Positions 47,009 through 59,922 of a stretch of 64,000 bases of DNA are shown here, in pieces. The notes beneath the pieces were generated by a model. The model was not told the DNA's origin and searched no databases. It was given only the letters and a program-made list of their open reading frames with translations. The position numbers were made by a program, and so were the translations under genes. Numbering within the stretch: position 1 is the first letter of the stretch; the number at the start of each line of letters is the position of its first letter. The DNA comes from Cucumis sativus (taxonomy: Eukaryota > Streptophyta > Magnoliopsida > Cucurbitales > Cucurbitaceae): positions 5,270,001-5,334,000 of the forward strand of contig NC_026660.2 in NCBI RefSeq assembly GCF_000004075.3, in the 5' to 3' direction.

Positions 47009-50000
47009 TTATGATCTGGTAGTATAGCGTAGATGTTGCTCATAGAAGTTGATCAACTGATTTTAGTTAACACAACAGTTAGAATCGAAGGAAAAACTAT
47101 GAGCATTGTTAAAGGCAGTTCAAAAGTATAATACAGTGAAGAACAAAACCAATTACCAATAGGGGATTGATAGCCTTGAGAAATTTGTTGTCAACCACCA
47201 CTTCTGTTCCATCAGACCTAAAATATCGAAAAGAAAAAAAAAATTGTCATTTCGTAATGGAAGAGACTGACACAAGATTTTTGTTTTCATCCATAAACGT
47301 CAAAAACACAGGGCTCCCAAGACTGGTTGGTTTATGTCGATAACAATCTTGAGAGATATATTTCAAAGGAGTCATACTTACATGTTTTTAGTTTCCACAG
47401 TAATCAGAAATCAGTTTCCCGACTCAATGATGCATAACAATTTTCATGTACCAGAGTATGGAATATACAGTAGCATGAATATTTAGTTCAAAAATTATTT
47501 TAGAAATGTTTATTTTATTTCAAAAGTAAACACAAAAGGTTCAACCAGAAAATATAGTATTTAGAAAAGAGCCTGATATTGTATATGTGTTTTTTAAAGA
47601 CTGCCGGATATATTTTGACCAGGTGTTTTAGAAGATGAATGTTCTTTAGATAGAATTTTGGAAATTACAAGTTCACACCTGAACTTTGCATTCTGTGTCT
47701 ACTTTCTTTTTTTGATGAACGCCAAGTTCAGAGATCAAAGAGAAAACTCCAACGTTAAAGGACTAAATTTGTTAATTAACCTAGAATCTTTTAGGACCTA
47801 ATACATATTAATCATTTGGCTAATTGAACATCTATGCAAGACAAACACTATGCACAAAATGTTAAACGGCTGAAAATTGTTTCAATTAAATAAGATATAA
47901 CCCCATGCGTTCAAATGGTAGTGATCATCTCCTTAGAATGTTAGTTTAGTGTTTCCTAATACTGGTAGTATGGCCTATGAGATTAACCAAGGTGTGCCAT
48001 TGCCATCTCATGCTTAAGCTTTATACTTAACTCCTCCCTCCCCCTCAAAATAAATAAATAAATAAATAAATCTAGCAATGTGAAAAATGTCAAATTTCGA
48101 ATTTACTCATTTTAAATCCAAAGACACTAACTTTCCAATCAAATAATCCACACACACCACAGAAAGGAAACAAGACACAAGCAAATATATTTTCTGGTTA
48201 AGAGGTACATGAAAAAACATGTCCAAAATTGAAATGCTTAACATGCAAGAAAAACCTCAAAACTAATGATTCAGAAGAAACTAATAGTTGGTACCCAAGT
48301 TACGTGGCTGGAATCAACAATCTCATTTACTCTTAAACCATATAATAACTAACATTTTCTCCAAGATATACAAAAACAGAAACTAATCTCTTTCAGACAT
48401 TCACATGCAAGCAGAGCAGTATTCTATATCACATACTCAGAGTTAATAAATTGTGTGCTTAATAGAGGATATCTGTAATAAACTAAATGGATTCAAAGGT
48501 GAAAAACCAAAGCTAAGATGGCCTTGGTTCCATCTTTTTAGTATCAGTTTCAGTATTGGTCTTGAAAGTTTCTCAAACCGATATGCTAGATTTGGCCAAA
48601 AATGACCTGCTTACCTATTAAAAGATATCCTTTACTTTTGAAAGAACTAAAAAATGTCTCAATTTGATTCTCTCTCTCTCTCTCTCTTTAAATGAGGTTA
48701 TACATATTTGGCAACGCATGAAATGGAAACTGAAGTTTTGTATTCATCCTACGACCTCATGGCTTATAGAATAGGGTTGAAATTAAAAGTTTACAAACTT
48801 CGCATCCACAGTCAGAAAAAATGGGGATCCTACTTCTAATGGATAGTCCTACGGATAAATCCTCCGGACCCTAGAAAGTTGATTTACCATAAATGAAAAG
48901 GAAAGACAAAGATGACATACCTCATGGCCACAAAAGTTACCAACACATCCTGCATGTTGTTTGACACAGAAGCTGAATACCCTAACGGTTTAATAATCTT
49001 GGTGATACTCATTTCGTTTCTGGCGTCATCAGTCTTGTTATTACGACTTAAACTTTCTCCATGATATCCAGAATTCTCAACCCCTATCGGTTCCACTCTG
49101 GCACCAGATTCTACAACAGCTAATGTCAATTCTGCATTTTGAGACCTAGGCAGTGCAGATAAAGTTGAATCATGTCTAAACCTTCTAACTGAACCAGACT
49201 TCCTTCTCCTAGCCCCAGTGCACCGATTATCAGTAACTGGTTCCACAAAGGCACCTTTAGAAAGACCAGCTGCAGAGCCATTGTTCTCTGTTGCCCTGGA
49301 ATCTTGAAAATTGATTACATGCTTATCGGTAATGGCTATATTTGTTAATACTGTTGCCTTAAGCTCACTGAGTTTAGGGTCATACTCATGTTCATCTTTC
49401 TTCCATTCAGATCGTTGAGTAGCTTTCCTGCCCATATTATCAATATCGGTTTGCTTGCCTCTTTCAATAGCAGTTACATCTCCATTCTTTTCTCCTTCGT
49501 GATTATAAACTAGTGATTGTGAATGAGCATGAGGATTAGTCAAGCTAGACATGTTTAAAGGAGCAGAGGGCAGACGTTGATCAACAACACTGATTTCAAC
49601 ATCTGTGACATTGTAAGCTGAAAAACTGCCTCGCTGCTGGTGCTGCCTTTTCTTGGTTTGAGTATGAACAACCCCATGTTTTCGCTTCCGTTTCCGCTGT
49701 TTTCCCGTCATTAAACTTCATAAAGGAAATCAAAGTTCAACAGCATTATAGCATAGACTATCACCATAGCATGCCAAATAATGCTTCCTCAAGCTACCAA
49801 CAAAATAACGCTGAAGTAAATAAAAGAGAATAAATACCTCTGTTCGAACGCCTCGATGAAATCTGAACATGTATGGAGATTCTCCAAGGGCTCCCAAGTA
49901 TTAGCCGTCTCCGGCCAGCCACGCCTTCAGGAAAGCTTGGTTTGGTTAGTAATCTGAGCTATCACGTTCAAGCTCAAAGAAACCAAGGTAAATGAACAAC

Positions 50001-50564
50001 AGAGTTGAGATGAGACAATTACCATTTGATCAAGTACTGAAGCTGGCCCTGTTTTCCCAATCAATCATTCCCATAGCAAAGCAGCACAATAAGAAATCCC
50101 CAAAATCAGTAAATGTACAAACTTTCATAAACCGATCATTCTCACAATCCGAATGAAAAAAAGCTAAACTATAAATAACGAAACTAGAAAGCCAAAGTAG
50201 AAGTAAAATTGAATACCTTACGAACCCTTTTTCGACGAATTGCTTCAATTTCATAAAACCCATCATCGAGATTAGTTCTCTGAGAAGCAAAAGCAGCCTC
50301 ATCTCCATCCTGTTCATCTTCTTCATCCCCTTCGCCATCATCATCATCAACCTCTTCTAGGTTTTGATCTTGATGGGTCTCTGTCAAATGGGAATTCGAA
50401 GGCTCAGAGCCATTAATGGGTTTGTTGTTGATGTTCACATTCGCGTAATCCGAGTTGCCTCCATGAACTTCACCACTATCCATGGCGTCCTGAATTGAAC
50501 CCACAGCAACCTCCATTGAAGGGCTTGAACTTTTCTTCCTCCCTACTCCCCCTTTGAATTTCAT
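47009..50564 (-). CDS. LHP1: Chromodomain protein LHP1 (LIKE HETEROCHROMATIN PROTEIN 1 / TFL2)
   Basis: Six coding exons on the minus strand: 50564-50217, 50048-50023 (26 nt), 49924-49838, 49715-48921, 47217-47157, 47056-47009. Phases close and give 454 residues. Order: acidic N-terminal region ([17 protein letters not shown] at about 73-90), chromodomain at about 101-154 ([36 protein letters not shown]) with the aromatic-cage Tyr and Trp residues, a basic nuclear-localisation run ([10 protein letters not shown]), a long variable hinge with [11 protein letters not shown], then the chromoshadow domain at the C-terminus ([37 protein letters not shown]). Family role: reads H3K27me3 and works with Polycomb PRC1/PRC2 to keep FT and homeotic genes silent. 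Intron 4 (1.7 kb) splits the chromoshadow domain. Confidence 0.96.
47218..48920 (-). other. LHP1 intron 4 (1.7 kb)
   Basis: From ATGAG|gtatgt to tttttag|GTCTG. Contains a TAAA-type repeat (about 48050-48070) and a CT microsatellite (about 48670-48688). No gene seen. Confidence 0.7.
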
Positions 50565-52258
50565 CCTAAAACCCTCTCTCTAAAAAATACACATGCTCAC
50601 AGAATTTTATTTTTCCAAAACGAAGACAAATGTCACTACAAAAGGGAGCTGAGACTGAATAGCCTGAGCTGCCGCATTTATAAACTTTCCCCCCTTTCTA
50701 TATGAATCGTATATTGAAATTCCCAATTTTCTGCCAAAATCAAATATGGGTTTCTTCCTCTCTTTCCAAACTTCCAGTCCTTTCCTTCTTGAGGTTCAAG
50801 GCGGTTATACTTTGATTTTGTTGGTGGAACAAATTGTAGATTACGATGATATAGCGTGAATTGAAAGGAGAAATTACTTGATTTTCTCTCTCTCCGTTTG
50901 ATAACTACTGAATCAACTTTGTGTTTGAGATTTATATTCCGTCACACTAGGGCCATGTTAACAAATTTGTAAACAAAATTAGTTAAATTTCACTACTCAT
51001 AAATGTAATCGAATTGCGCTTTTCTACTTTCATAAATTTTGTCTAATTTATAATTAACACTATAGTTGGATTGCAACTTTGAACTCTACAGTGGTACGAA
51101 TGTATAACAAATAAGCAACATCAAACATAATCACCTTAATCTATTTTTAAATTAACATTAATTCATTCTATTGCACCTAAACATTTATTTTATTATTTAT
51201 TTTTTAAATGAGAAGGAATATTATGTAATAATCTTTATATCTTTTGAGGTATCCAAGAGGAAGCTTATACTAATTTGACTAAGATAGACTCTCTTTGGCA
51301 TCTAATAGTTTAACTAAAAAGAAGTCTTTTTTATAATTCCTATTCTTAACATCGTGGCTAACTGAACACATTAAAGATATATAGTCTCATTCTTAATAAT
51401 ATCATCTTGGAGTAAGAAGTTCAAATTATTACTTTTGCATAATTCTTTTGAAATAGGTGTACTAATACAAAATAAATAAATAAATAAGAGTAAAAGAACA
51501 TGTTAACAACTTCTTTCAAAATACAAGAACTAGATGAACACGAGATTATAACTTATAAATATGTTAGAGAAAGTACTTTTAACTTGTAAACTTTAGACAA
51601 AACAATATAAAAATATTGAGCCTACTAAACTGTAACTTTGGGTAGGTAAAAGTAGATTATAGTTAGAAAATTGAAGGGTAACAACTTGTTGAAAGAACCA
51701 TCTAAAATTATAGTCAAAATCAAAAAACAAAAATTTTAAAATTACTTTTTGTTTTCAATATTTCATTGGTGTTTTGAAAACATCCCTAAAAATAGATAAG
51801 AAAACAACAAAACTCATTGTTGGATGTAGTGTGTAGAAGCCAAATAATTTTGTAGAAGTAGTTGTTGTAATAACATCATTTTGATTGAGACTCCTTTATA
51901 GTTTAGCCAAAGGGTATATATACACCCAATTATTTGAAGTTTCCAGTTATGAGATTCAATAAATGGGCAAAAGAACCTAGAAATTTTAACACAGCACTAA
52001 TAATATACGTCACAATTAGTAATTAAGATAAATTTCTTGATTGAAAATTGAATTATGTATGAACAGAAAAAGTACCTAACATTCTGTAAACAATCAGATA
52101 TTACTCTATCCTGAAATGAAAAAAGATCACAATAATATATGTTACAGAAAAAAGGAAAAGAAAATAAAGAAAGAAAAAGCCTTGTTTAAGCCTCATATCA
52201 GATGAGATAATAAATTACTTTTGGAGGAATCTAACTCTTGAAATCTGATGGAGACTCA
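50565..52258. other. LHP1 promoter/leader and SIG2 3' flank
   Basis: The first few hundred bases hold the LHP1 5' leader and promoter. The rest is AT-rich. A stretch near 51700-51800 (TCAAAAAACAAAAATTTTAAAATTAC) is typical of old non-coding repeats. No gene. Confidence 0.5.
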
Positions 52259-55200
52259 TCATGACATCACATACTGCTGCAAATGTTTAGTTCTCTTCTT
52301 GTTTTTGAGTTTTCTGAATGCACATGATTCAATTTGTCTAATTCTTTCCCTACTTACACCCATTATTTCTCCTATTTCTTGCAATGTTTTCATCCTCCCA
52401 TCTTCCATCCCAAACCTCCATCTAATTACTTGTTTCTCTCTCGGGTTAAGGGAGTCGAGTACCTTTTCGAGGTCCTGTTTCATGAATTGTTTTATCAACA
52501 TATCTTCACAAGTTTCTGCTTCCGGGTCAGAAATGACTTCCTGGTAAAGAGCATGAAAATCAAATAGGTCAAAGATGGTGATATTGCCATGAGAAACGGG
52601 AAAAGGAACTGAGTAGCAATAAGACGGACCGATGGTTTGAGATTTTGGTTTATTCCGATTTTCTGCTCCAAGGATCTGGGTGCTTTTGGAGTCATTAGTA
52701 CTGCAGCAAGCCTCTTCATCGAAAGCCCGGCTGCTTCAGCAATTTCTTTGTCATCGGGATGTCTGCCATTTTCATGTAATAATTGCTTTCTAGCCTCCTT
52801 CACCCTATAAGTTGCTTCCACCATGTGAAACTGCCCATTCATCAACGTTGATTATTGGAGAAGTTTGAGGAATGAAATCTCTTCAATTAGCAAGTTATTT
52901 TGGACTTCCATAGGTTAATTTTTTTCTCCCTACTTCCATAATGAATTTGTTTCTCTTCAAAGTAATTTATTGTCTTTTACTAAACAAATGCTGGGAAAAA
53001 GAAACATACTGGCAAGCGAATAGTCCTGGACTGATCAGAAAGAAACTTTCGAACTGCTTGCTTTATCCACCAATGAGCATAGGTTGAAAACTTGAAGCCT
53101 TTTGATGCATCAAACTTCTCCGCACCTCGTACAAGGCCTCGACATCCTTCCTGCACGTTAAAACACAAGCAATGAGTAATTCGAAATTAAAGCAAGACAT
53201 TCATAATTTCGGTTTCCATTCATAAGCATTTTGCCTGGTATGCAACGACAAAAGAAGTACCTGAACTAGATCTTGCAGATTCATCCCAGCTCCCTGATAA
53301 TTTTTTGCAATCGATATGACAAGACGAATATTGCTTTTTATCATTTTGTCTTTACAAAGAGTACCATAATTTAGACGCTTCCTCAGTGTCCTTTGATTGA
53401 CTCCCGCAGCAGCTGCCCACTGTGCAAAGGTTGGTTCATTCCCATACCGTTCTCCAAGCTCCTCCTGAAGCCGTTCCAGTTTCAGTAAATCCTGGATTAG
53501 GAAATAGTTGGAGCAAATATCAGAAATCAAACGAAAGCATGGAATATAAGAAATAAATCAGGATATTAAAATTAACCCAAAATCACCATCTAAGAGCCAC
53601 TGGTGTTGATCATTGATCAATAGCATCAATCTATGTATTCCATTAGAGGAATCAAATTCAAGATAGGAAACTAAAATTAGATTCTATTTAGTCGCTGGAT
53701 CAGATAACTTATTGGAAGTTTTAACGAACATAATAGTGTGATCAGTATCCTTAAACTAATACCACCATGCCCGGGACTTTTCACTGAGGTTTGTCTGCAT
53801 ATCTTCTTCAAAAATGAAGAAAACTACTAGGCTGTACAAAAAACAGAATAAAGCTAAATTTATTTTGGGTGGGTTGAGTATATCCACTTCACTTGCTTCA
53901 CCTTTTCTATTCCCAATTTTTCTTGAAAATTTTATCCAAATGAGATGGATTATAAAAAGTACTTGAAATAATGTTTCTTGGTTACAAACTAACAAATCCA
54001 GATTTGGTATCAACTGTAAAATTGAGTTCTTATCTTACAGCTGAATTTACTAAAGGCATAAATGCGTTGATTTAATTAGATTTTTACTGGCAGATCAATG
54101 TTAACTTTCTAATGCAGTGTGGTCTTTGATCCTGTTAGAAAGACACGATTGTAGGAAATAGTTCAATGACTGAAAAGCAAACCTGAATTCCTTCTGACAG
54201 TTCAAGTTCTTCAGTTGCAGTAAGAAGTCTAGAAGTGTTAGTAGTTGCTCTTAAATAACGCAATGGGTCAGAGTAGTCCACTTCTTGTACAGAATTGCGC
54301 TTCTTCCGGCTGCTAGAACCAGACTTGAACGATAGTACACTAGTAACAGTCTTCTCTGCTGCTCTAGTTCTTCTCGCTTTCCTTTCTGTTTGACGTTTTG
54401 ACTTTACAGTTATACTCTCAGAGAGTTCATCCTGTAAAAGTTCAAGTTCTTCTGATGTTGGCTCCATATCATCAGATTCTGTTGTGCTGGGTTCCAGAGC
54501 ATCGCCTTCCATGGGGCGTTTATTAACTCCAACCGGTTCTCCTATTATATCAGCCCTTTCTGATTCCATAAATTGAGCCCATTTGAAATGTAAAGCATCA
54601 GGTTTGGGAGAAGATTGAGATTTTGTTCCTGCTCTGGAAGAGTTGATATTGTTAGCCAGAAGAGCTGCATCCCTTGCAACCTTGACAGCTGCTTTTGCAA
54701 GAGTAACAGCTTCAGCTGCGGCAGCTGCTATTGAAGCCTCCTCACTGGTAAGAAGTGTAGAGGCCAGACTCGATTCAACTGCACCTAAATAGGATCTTAG
54801 TCTTTCCACAGAGACTGAGTCGGTGTTAGTATCAAAAGGAGGCAATTTAAGTCGGTCCACATCGAGTGTTGTAGCTGTTCCGGTCGATGTTGGTGGTGAT
54901 GCTGCAGACAAGATACATTGTGTCCTTAAACTATGAGGATCTCTCACTTTAGCTGCATGGTTAGAAAATTTATAAGAAAAGGTTCTCAATAAAAATCTGT
55001 CACCCTGAATGAACTTCTTGATTATAGACTTAAGTCTGTTTGGACCGCCTTCTAAATGCTTAAAAAAGTATTTTCAAGAGGAAAAAATGTCTTTAAGCAG
55101 TAAAAATGTCAAATCCAAACAATCCCTTGGTAAAGATGGATCATCAATATAATCATCCACTAAAACTTTAATCATACAGTCAGTTGTTTTAAGAGTGTTT

Positions 55201-56440
55201 CACATAAAAGTAGAAATTGACACACAAAACCATATCGCTTCTTGCTCTATCATCATATGGAGCAAAAATAGTTCCAAATTTCATATACTTGAGACTTTCC
55301 TTACTTACTGCTGTAGATAAGAGATACCAACTCAAGACCATGCAATAAAATGTTCAAAGAGAACAAAAGAATATAGCTCAACTAGCATACAATCGACCAA
55401 GAGGTTTGTGTTTCAAATATCTCTACCACCGCTAATGTATTAAAAAATAATAGATGGTGGAGATGGGGTGGGAGGAAATTTCTAAAAAGAGAAAGGAGGT
55501 CTTTGATTGGTCTTCACGAGTTCCAAAGTTAAGTCTGAATTTTTTTCTGCATTGTTGGATACCTTGTGTGTGACTATAATTGATCTGTTACCGACAGAGC
55601 TACACCTTGCTAACATCTGCTCAACTACTATTATATACATCATTAATGATAATTTGGGTGTTATTCTAAACTGCTAAAAACATATACTTTCAACCTAAGA
55701 GATCAAAGGTTTGAATCTCTCCACTCCACCTCACATGTTATTGAACTAAAAACCAATGATAATTTGGATAAAGTATATACTAATTGAATGACTGGTTTAA
55801 TAAACTACTTTCATCGTTATTTTTCCTTCGCGTATCTTTTTGTTTTTTACTATAATTTTTTTTCTCTGAAAATTGGATTGGACATATTTCCCAAATCACT
55901 CCATTGGGCACCCATAACACAGCCTAGTAGTTCAGTAGAAAGAAGAACATTCTGTCATTTAAAACAAACTTACACAATACTATTTGAAAATGTAAATTTC
56001 AATTTCAATCATATTCAAACACAAAAACTACATCGATATCAGCACCATCTGAGAAATGGTTTGATGTAAACTAGAACTTAGATGCCTAACAACCACATTT
56101 GTAAAGCTTCGCGCCACCTAAAACAAAGAATCTCAGGACAGAAATTCAAACAATGCAACTAAACAACTTGAAGATATGGCTGAACTTAGCAACTAGTCAC
56201 AGCCCATTTTACCCCAGCTCGACAATTAAGCAACCCCCTAAAACACCAAAACCCCATTTGAAGAACACAGGAAAAAAAGGTAAAGAAAGAGCGAATGAGG
56301 GAGAGAAAACAAGAATACTCACTGTAACTGGAATAAGCAGTAGGAAGAAAGGAATGATGGTGAGAATAATTAGCCGCGGTCTTGAATTGGATTGAGAATG
56401 TTTCAGGATGGCACTTGAATTGGGGAAGTAAACACGACAT
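52259..56440 (-). CDS. SIG2: Plastid RNA polymerase sigma factor SIG2
   Basis: Six coding exons on the minus strand: 56440-56323, 54952-54183, 53491-53261, 53150-53010, 52830-52630, 52540-52259; 580 residues, phases closed. The start [19 protein letters not shown] matches the SIG2 transit peptide and fixes exon 1, which lies 1.37 kb upstream. The variable N-terminal domain runs to about 265 (an alanine-rich [18 protein letters not shown] helix, then RQTERKARR). Region 2 spans about 343-410 ([39 protein letters not shown]), region 3 follows ([26 protein letters not shown]), and region 4 ends the protein ([20 protein letters not shown]; helix-turn-helix [15 protein letters not shown]). Role: directs the plastid-encoded polymerase to promoters, in Arabidopsis notably plastid tRNA genes including trnE, coupling to chlorophyll synthesis. 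Intron 5 has a weak donor (TCG|gtccgt). Confidence 0.97.
54953..56322 (-). other. SIG2 intron 1 (1.4 kb) with two SINE-like relics
   Basis: Runs from TTACA|gtgagt to catgcag|CTAAAG. Two tRNA-like stretches, at about 55373-55430 (TAGCTCAACTAGCATA then GTTTCAAATATCTC) and 55660-55745 (AAACTGCTAA then AGGTTTGAATCTC), look like decayed SINEs. No coding exon found inside. Confidence 0.5.
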
Positions 56441-57970
56441 CGCCCTGCTGATGTTGTTCTTCTTCGAGCTCCAACTGGATTTCTGTTACTCAGCAACTGT
56501 GGCGTACATAAATGAAGGCATTCAAAAATGAAGTACCCAAAAGGGGAAATGCGGTGCATAAGAAAAGGGTTTCATCGGGAGCTTGAAAAATGAAGATTGA
56601 TGAAAGGTTTCAAAGATGGGGAATTGAGTTGATTGGTGAAGAAGAAGAAGCAATGGAGAAATGGGTTGAGAGAGGAAGAGGAGTGGAGAAGAAAACTTGT
56701 GTTGGTAAATTGGCATTTGGAGGTTTTGTTGATAAAACAATGGATAAGACTTGAAAGAGAGAACGGCCACTTTGCCTCTCTCCAACTTATTTATCACATT
56801 CACACCCAAACGTAATTTACAAAAAAAAAGGAATTTTACACAATCTTTCCTTAAAAAAAATCAAATTCATTTCATTCATAAAGAAAGGGTTCATTTTACT
56901 TTCAATAAATAAAATCTGTAGTATTTTTATCATAAATTTTGAAAATATTCTCATATATATATATAATTTATATTTAAACAATAATCAACCAAAACTTAAT
57001 GAAATGTCTTATATTAGATTCAAATTGAACAAGTTCTTAATAATAAAAAGAATGATATTTTAACCTAGGATTTTATTATTTATTTATTAAATTTAATAAC
57101 TATTAGATTGTAAGTGGTATATCTTAACTAGTTTTACTTATATAATTACATTTATTATTAATAACATTTGGTTATTCAAGTTATTTTTTCTTTTTAGTAT
57201 TTATTAATGCATTAAAATTTATATCAATTATAATAGATTATAAAGACGATAACACGAACAAAATCCAAAGATTTAATCATTAGGTACTATTAAATATTTG
57301 ATCTGTTCGTATAAAAATTACACGCATTAACTAGTAAAATGATTTAAATATATGACCTTTTGGTATAATTTTTTTAAAAAAATGTCTTCAAATTTGGACA
57401 TTTTTATCCTTTTTGTATTTGTTTATATTCTATTTTAATATATATTTTTCTATTTACCAAACATCTTTCATGATAGAGAGATAATTCATTTGTTGTGTAG
57501 AGATAAAATACATTTAATATCAATAATATTTTTCATTTTCATGAGAGAAAAAAATGACATTTAATAAGTTTTTTCATTTTTCATTTCGTTTCTCCTATTG
57601 ATTTTTTATATTGTGTGAGATATTAAGTGGTTTATTTTTAAAATGTTATAATCAATATATTAAATATATGGTAAATATATTTGATATGTACTCAAATACA
57701 ACGGATTTTTCTAGCCCATTCATAATTATTTTAAATTAAACCTTTGAAGATTATATTGCATGTTTGCAAATATTATAAACAATATACGATAAATATATTT
57801 CAAATATACCCAAATAGTTTGAAAGTTGAGATACGATGAGAGAGTTTTGAGCGAATTGGAGATGAGAGGAAGAGGGAAGAGGGAAGATGAAAGGATTTTT
57901 TGGAAAGAGAGGAAATATTTGAAAAAATGTTTAAACTTTAAACACAAAATTGGGAGAGAGAGAACGAGGA

Positions 57971-58000
57971 ATGAAGAGAAGAGAAGAGAAGAGAAGAGGG
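57971..58000. repeat. GAAGA pentanucleotide microsatellite
   Basis: About five units of GAAGA/GAGAA lie just upstream of the SWIB promoter elements. Confidence 0.8.
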
Positions 58001-58013
58001 AACGGGGGAGGAC

Positions 58014-58129
58014 GGCCCATTTAGACTGGGCGGCCCAATTCCTTCAGCTCATTCTCAGTTTAAAAGCTCTCGTTCTCCATTTCTTTCGTAGTTTCAGCGT
58101 AAGTCGAGCGTAAGCGGGCAGAAACCCTA
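58014..58129 (+). promoter_or_regulatory. Site II and telo-box promoter of the SWIB gene
   Basis: Two GGCCCA site II elements (58014-58019 and 58032-58037) lie upstream of a telo box AAACCCTA (58122-58129), 30 bp before the start codon. This pairing is known from plant ribosomal-protein and mitochondrial-protein genes, where TCP and telo-box-binding factors drive expression in dividing cells. Confidence 0.7.
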
Positions 58130-58158
58130 GCACTAACCGTCGTCTTCATCGGACCAAA

Positions 58159-59922
58159 ATGGCCTCAGGTCTTAGCAATGGCACCAGGTTCTTCAAAGGC
58201 TGCAGAACTCTCTTAGATTCTCTCAAATCCACCACTCAAGCTTACTCTTCTACTCCTGGGGTCTCTTCCAAGAGTACCCTAAAACCCTCAACTGCTGCCG
58301 TTTCGGGCCAAAAGTCGAAACCCGCACCAAAGAAAGTGGCGAATCCTTCGGGCGGGCTTTTGAAAACCCAGAAAGTTTCTCCGACTCTCGCTGGCTTCCT
58401 CGGCCAGTCCGAGATTGCGCGCACTGAAGCCGTCAAGCAAATATGGGTGTACATCAAGCTGAATAACCTCCAGGTTACTTTTATTTCTCTTTTGTTCTAA
58501 CCGATGTGGCTACTTTTTTACTGTTGTTTTTCTACCTTCTTTGCTGCAATCTTTTCGTTTGCGTTGTTATTTTAACTTAACCTAGAACTTGAGGTTTTGG
58601 GTGTGGTGTTCATTCGTAGTTTATCAAATGTTAGTTCTCTGGGAAGCCGAATCTCTCTTTCAGTCCTCAGTTGCTCAATTGAAGGTTTCTGAATTTTAAA
58701 ACTAGGTTAAAGTATAGGCGAACCCCACTATTCTTGAATCAAATAATATATATACCTGTTCGCAAGTTTCAATTGCCTTGAATAATGAGCAAGCTATTCT
58801 GGTGGTGAATGCATTTATTCAGCAGTGTCGTTTAAGGATTGAATGCTACTGTCTGAGCTTTTCTTTTCACATGAATTCGGGTTTGAGCTCCGCTTTGACA
58901 AAGTTGGCTGCTTCATAGGGAGAACCTTCTAAAAAAATTACTTTTGAGTATAAATACTTCATCGAAGTTCATGAAAGGCCAAACGAGGATTTTCTGTCTC
59001 TTAATCAAATGAAATAGATGTCTTGGCTACGAGTTTCTCAAGGGCGTGAGGGGAATATGCATTCAACAGAAAAAAGCTTGAGCTTCTCTCATATTGCCCT
59101 ATAGTATGTTTTTTTTCTTGGAAACAGCATGGAAGTGAGCCACTTTTAGCTTGTCTTTGCTCATCATTTGACATTGTGGTAAATGTATCAATATATTGAG
59201 GGTGTTGAGTGGTTGGAACAGGAGTTGTCTCGTGTCTGCCACACCCAGAACAATCAGTCAAATTTTATCTAATGGGTGTGTCAGATTAAGTATTCTATTA
59301 ATGGGGTTAACTGTAGAGATTAAGGGGACACTTCGGCTCCAACCTCAAGTGGGTTTTATAGGTCATCCCATGTTTAGGACTCCAATAATAATATTTATGG
59401 TTTTTGGCATGGTATATAAGATTAATCTAGACTACACACCAAATACATACTATTATAACTAGGATATTAACTAATTCAGTGTCTCACACCCTTCTTAAAG
59501 GGTATTTGGACCAAAAATGTTTGGGAGCAAAAGCTAGGCAACATGGAGTTGTGAATTCCACTACTTGTTTGGCAAAGGAGTTAGCAGGGGCCTCACAACT
59601 AAAAAAAACATTGGTGTTATGGCTTGTTGACTTCTCTTACTGTGGGTTCTAGGAGTTCACAAATTTCTTAATTTCATATCTACTTGGACCACTGGGTGAA
59701 ATTAGAATTTGACATAGTATTAATCTTTTTTCTGTTTTTTAGAGTTTGGAGGACTTTGCTGATTGATACACATGTATATAACCTTTTGGTATGCAGAACC
59801 CAACTGATAAGAGGCAGATCATTTGTGATGCAAAGCTGAAGGCTATATTTGGTGGAAGAGAAAAAGTGGGAATGCTTGAGATTCCAAAATTTCTATCCAT
59901 TCATTTTGTGAAATCTGGTTAA
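58159..59922 (+). CDS. Small SWIB/MDM2-domain protein, probably organelle-targeted
   Basis: Two exons, 58159-58473 and 59797-59922, in phase 0; 146 residues. The first 60 or so residues are basic and Ser/Thr-rich without acids (MASGLSNGTRFFKGCRTLL), like a mitochondrial or plastid targeting sequence. The SWIB fold follows: SPTLAGFLGQSEIARTEAVK, QIWVYIKLNNLQNPTDKRQI, CDAKLKAIFGGREKVGMLEI, PKFLSIHFVKSG. The SWIB domain stands alone, as in the plant low-molecular-weight SWIB proteins found in organelle nucleoids, rather than in a SWI/SNF subunit. Function in DNA compaction or transcription is inferred from family. The site II/telo-box promoter agrees with an organelle-biogenesis role. Confidence 0.9.
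58474..59796 (+). other. SWIB gene intron (1.3 kb)
   Basis: From CTCCAG|gttact to tatgcag|AACCC. AT-rich; small frames on both strands are not protein-like. Confidence 0.7.

Larger units (their letters stand above)
56441..58158. other. Divergent region between SIG2 and the SWIB gene
   Basis: The SIG2 leader probably fills about 56441-56810 on the minus strand. The middle is AT-rich spacer. The right end holds a GAAGA microsatellite and the SWIB promoter. Small frames here resemble no family. Confidence 0.55.

Noticed and set aside
48884-49711. Stand-alone basic protein starting at 49711
   Set aside because: It is LHP1 exon 4; upstream exons supply the chromodomain and downstream ones the rest of the chromoshadow domain.
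56186-56809. Additional minus-strand frames near SIG2 exon 1
   Set aside because: Only the frame starting at 56440 matches the SIG2 N-terminus; the others are alternate frames or leader sequence.
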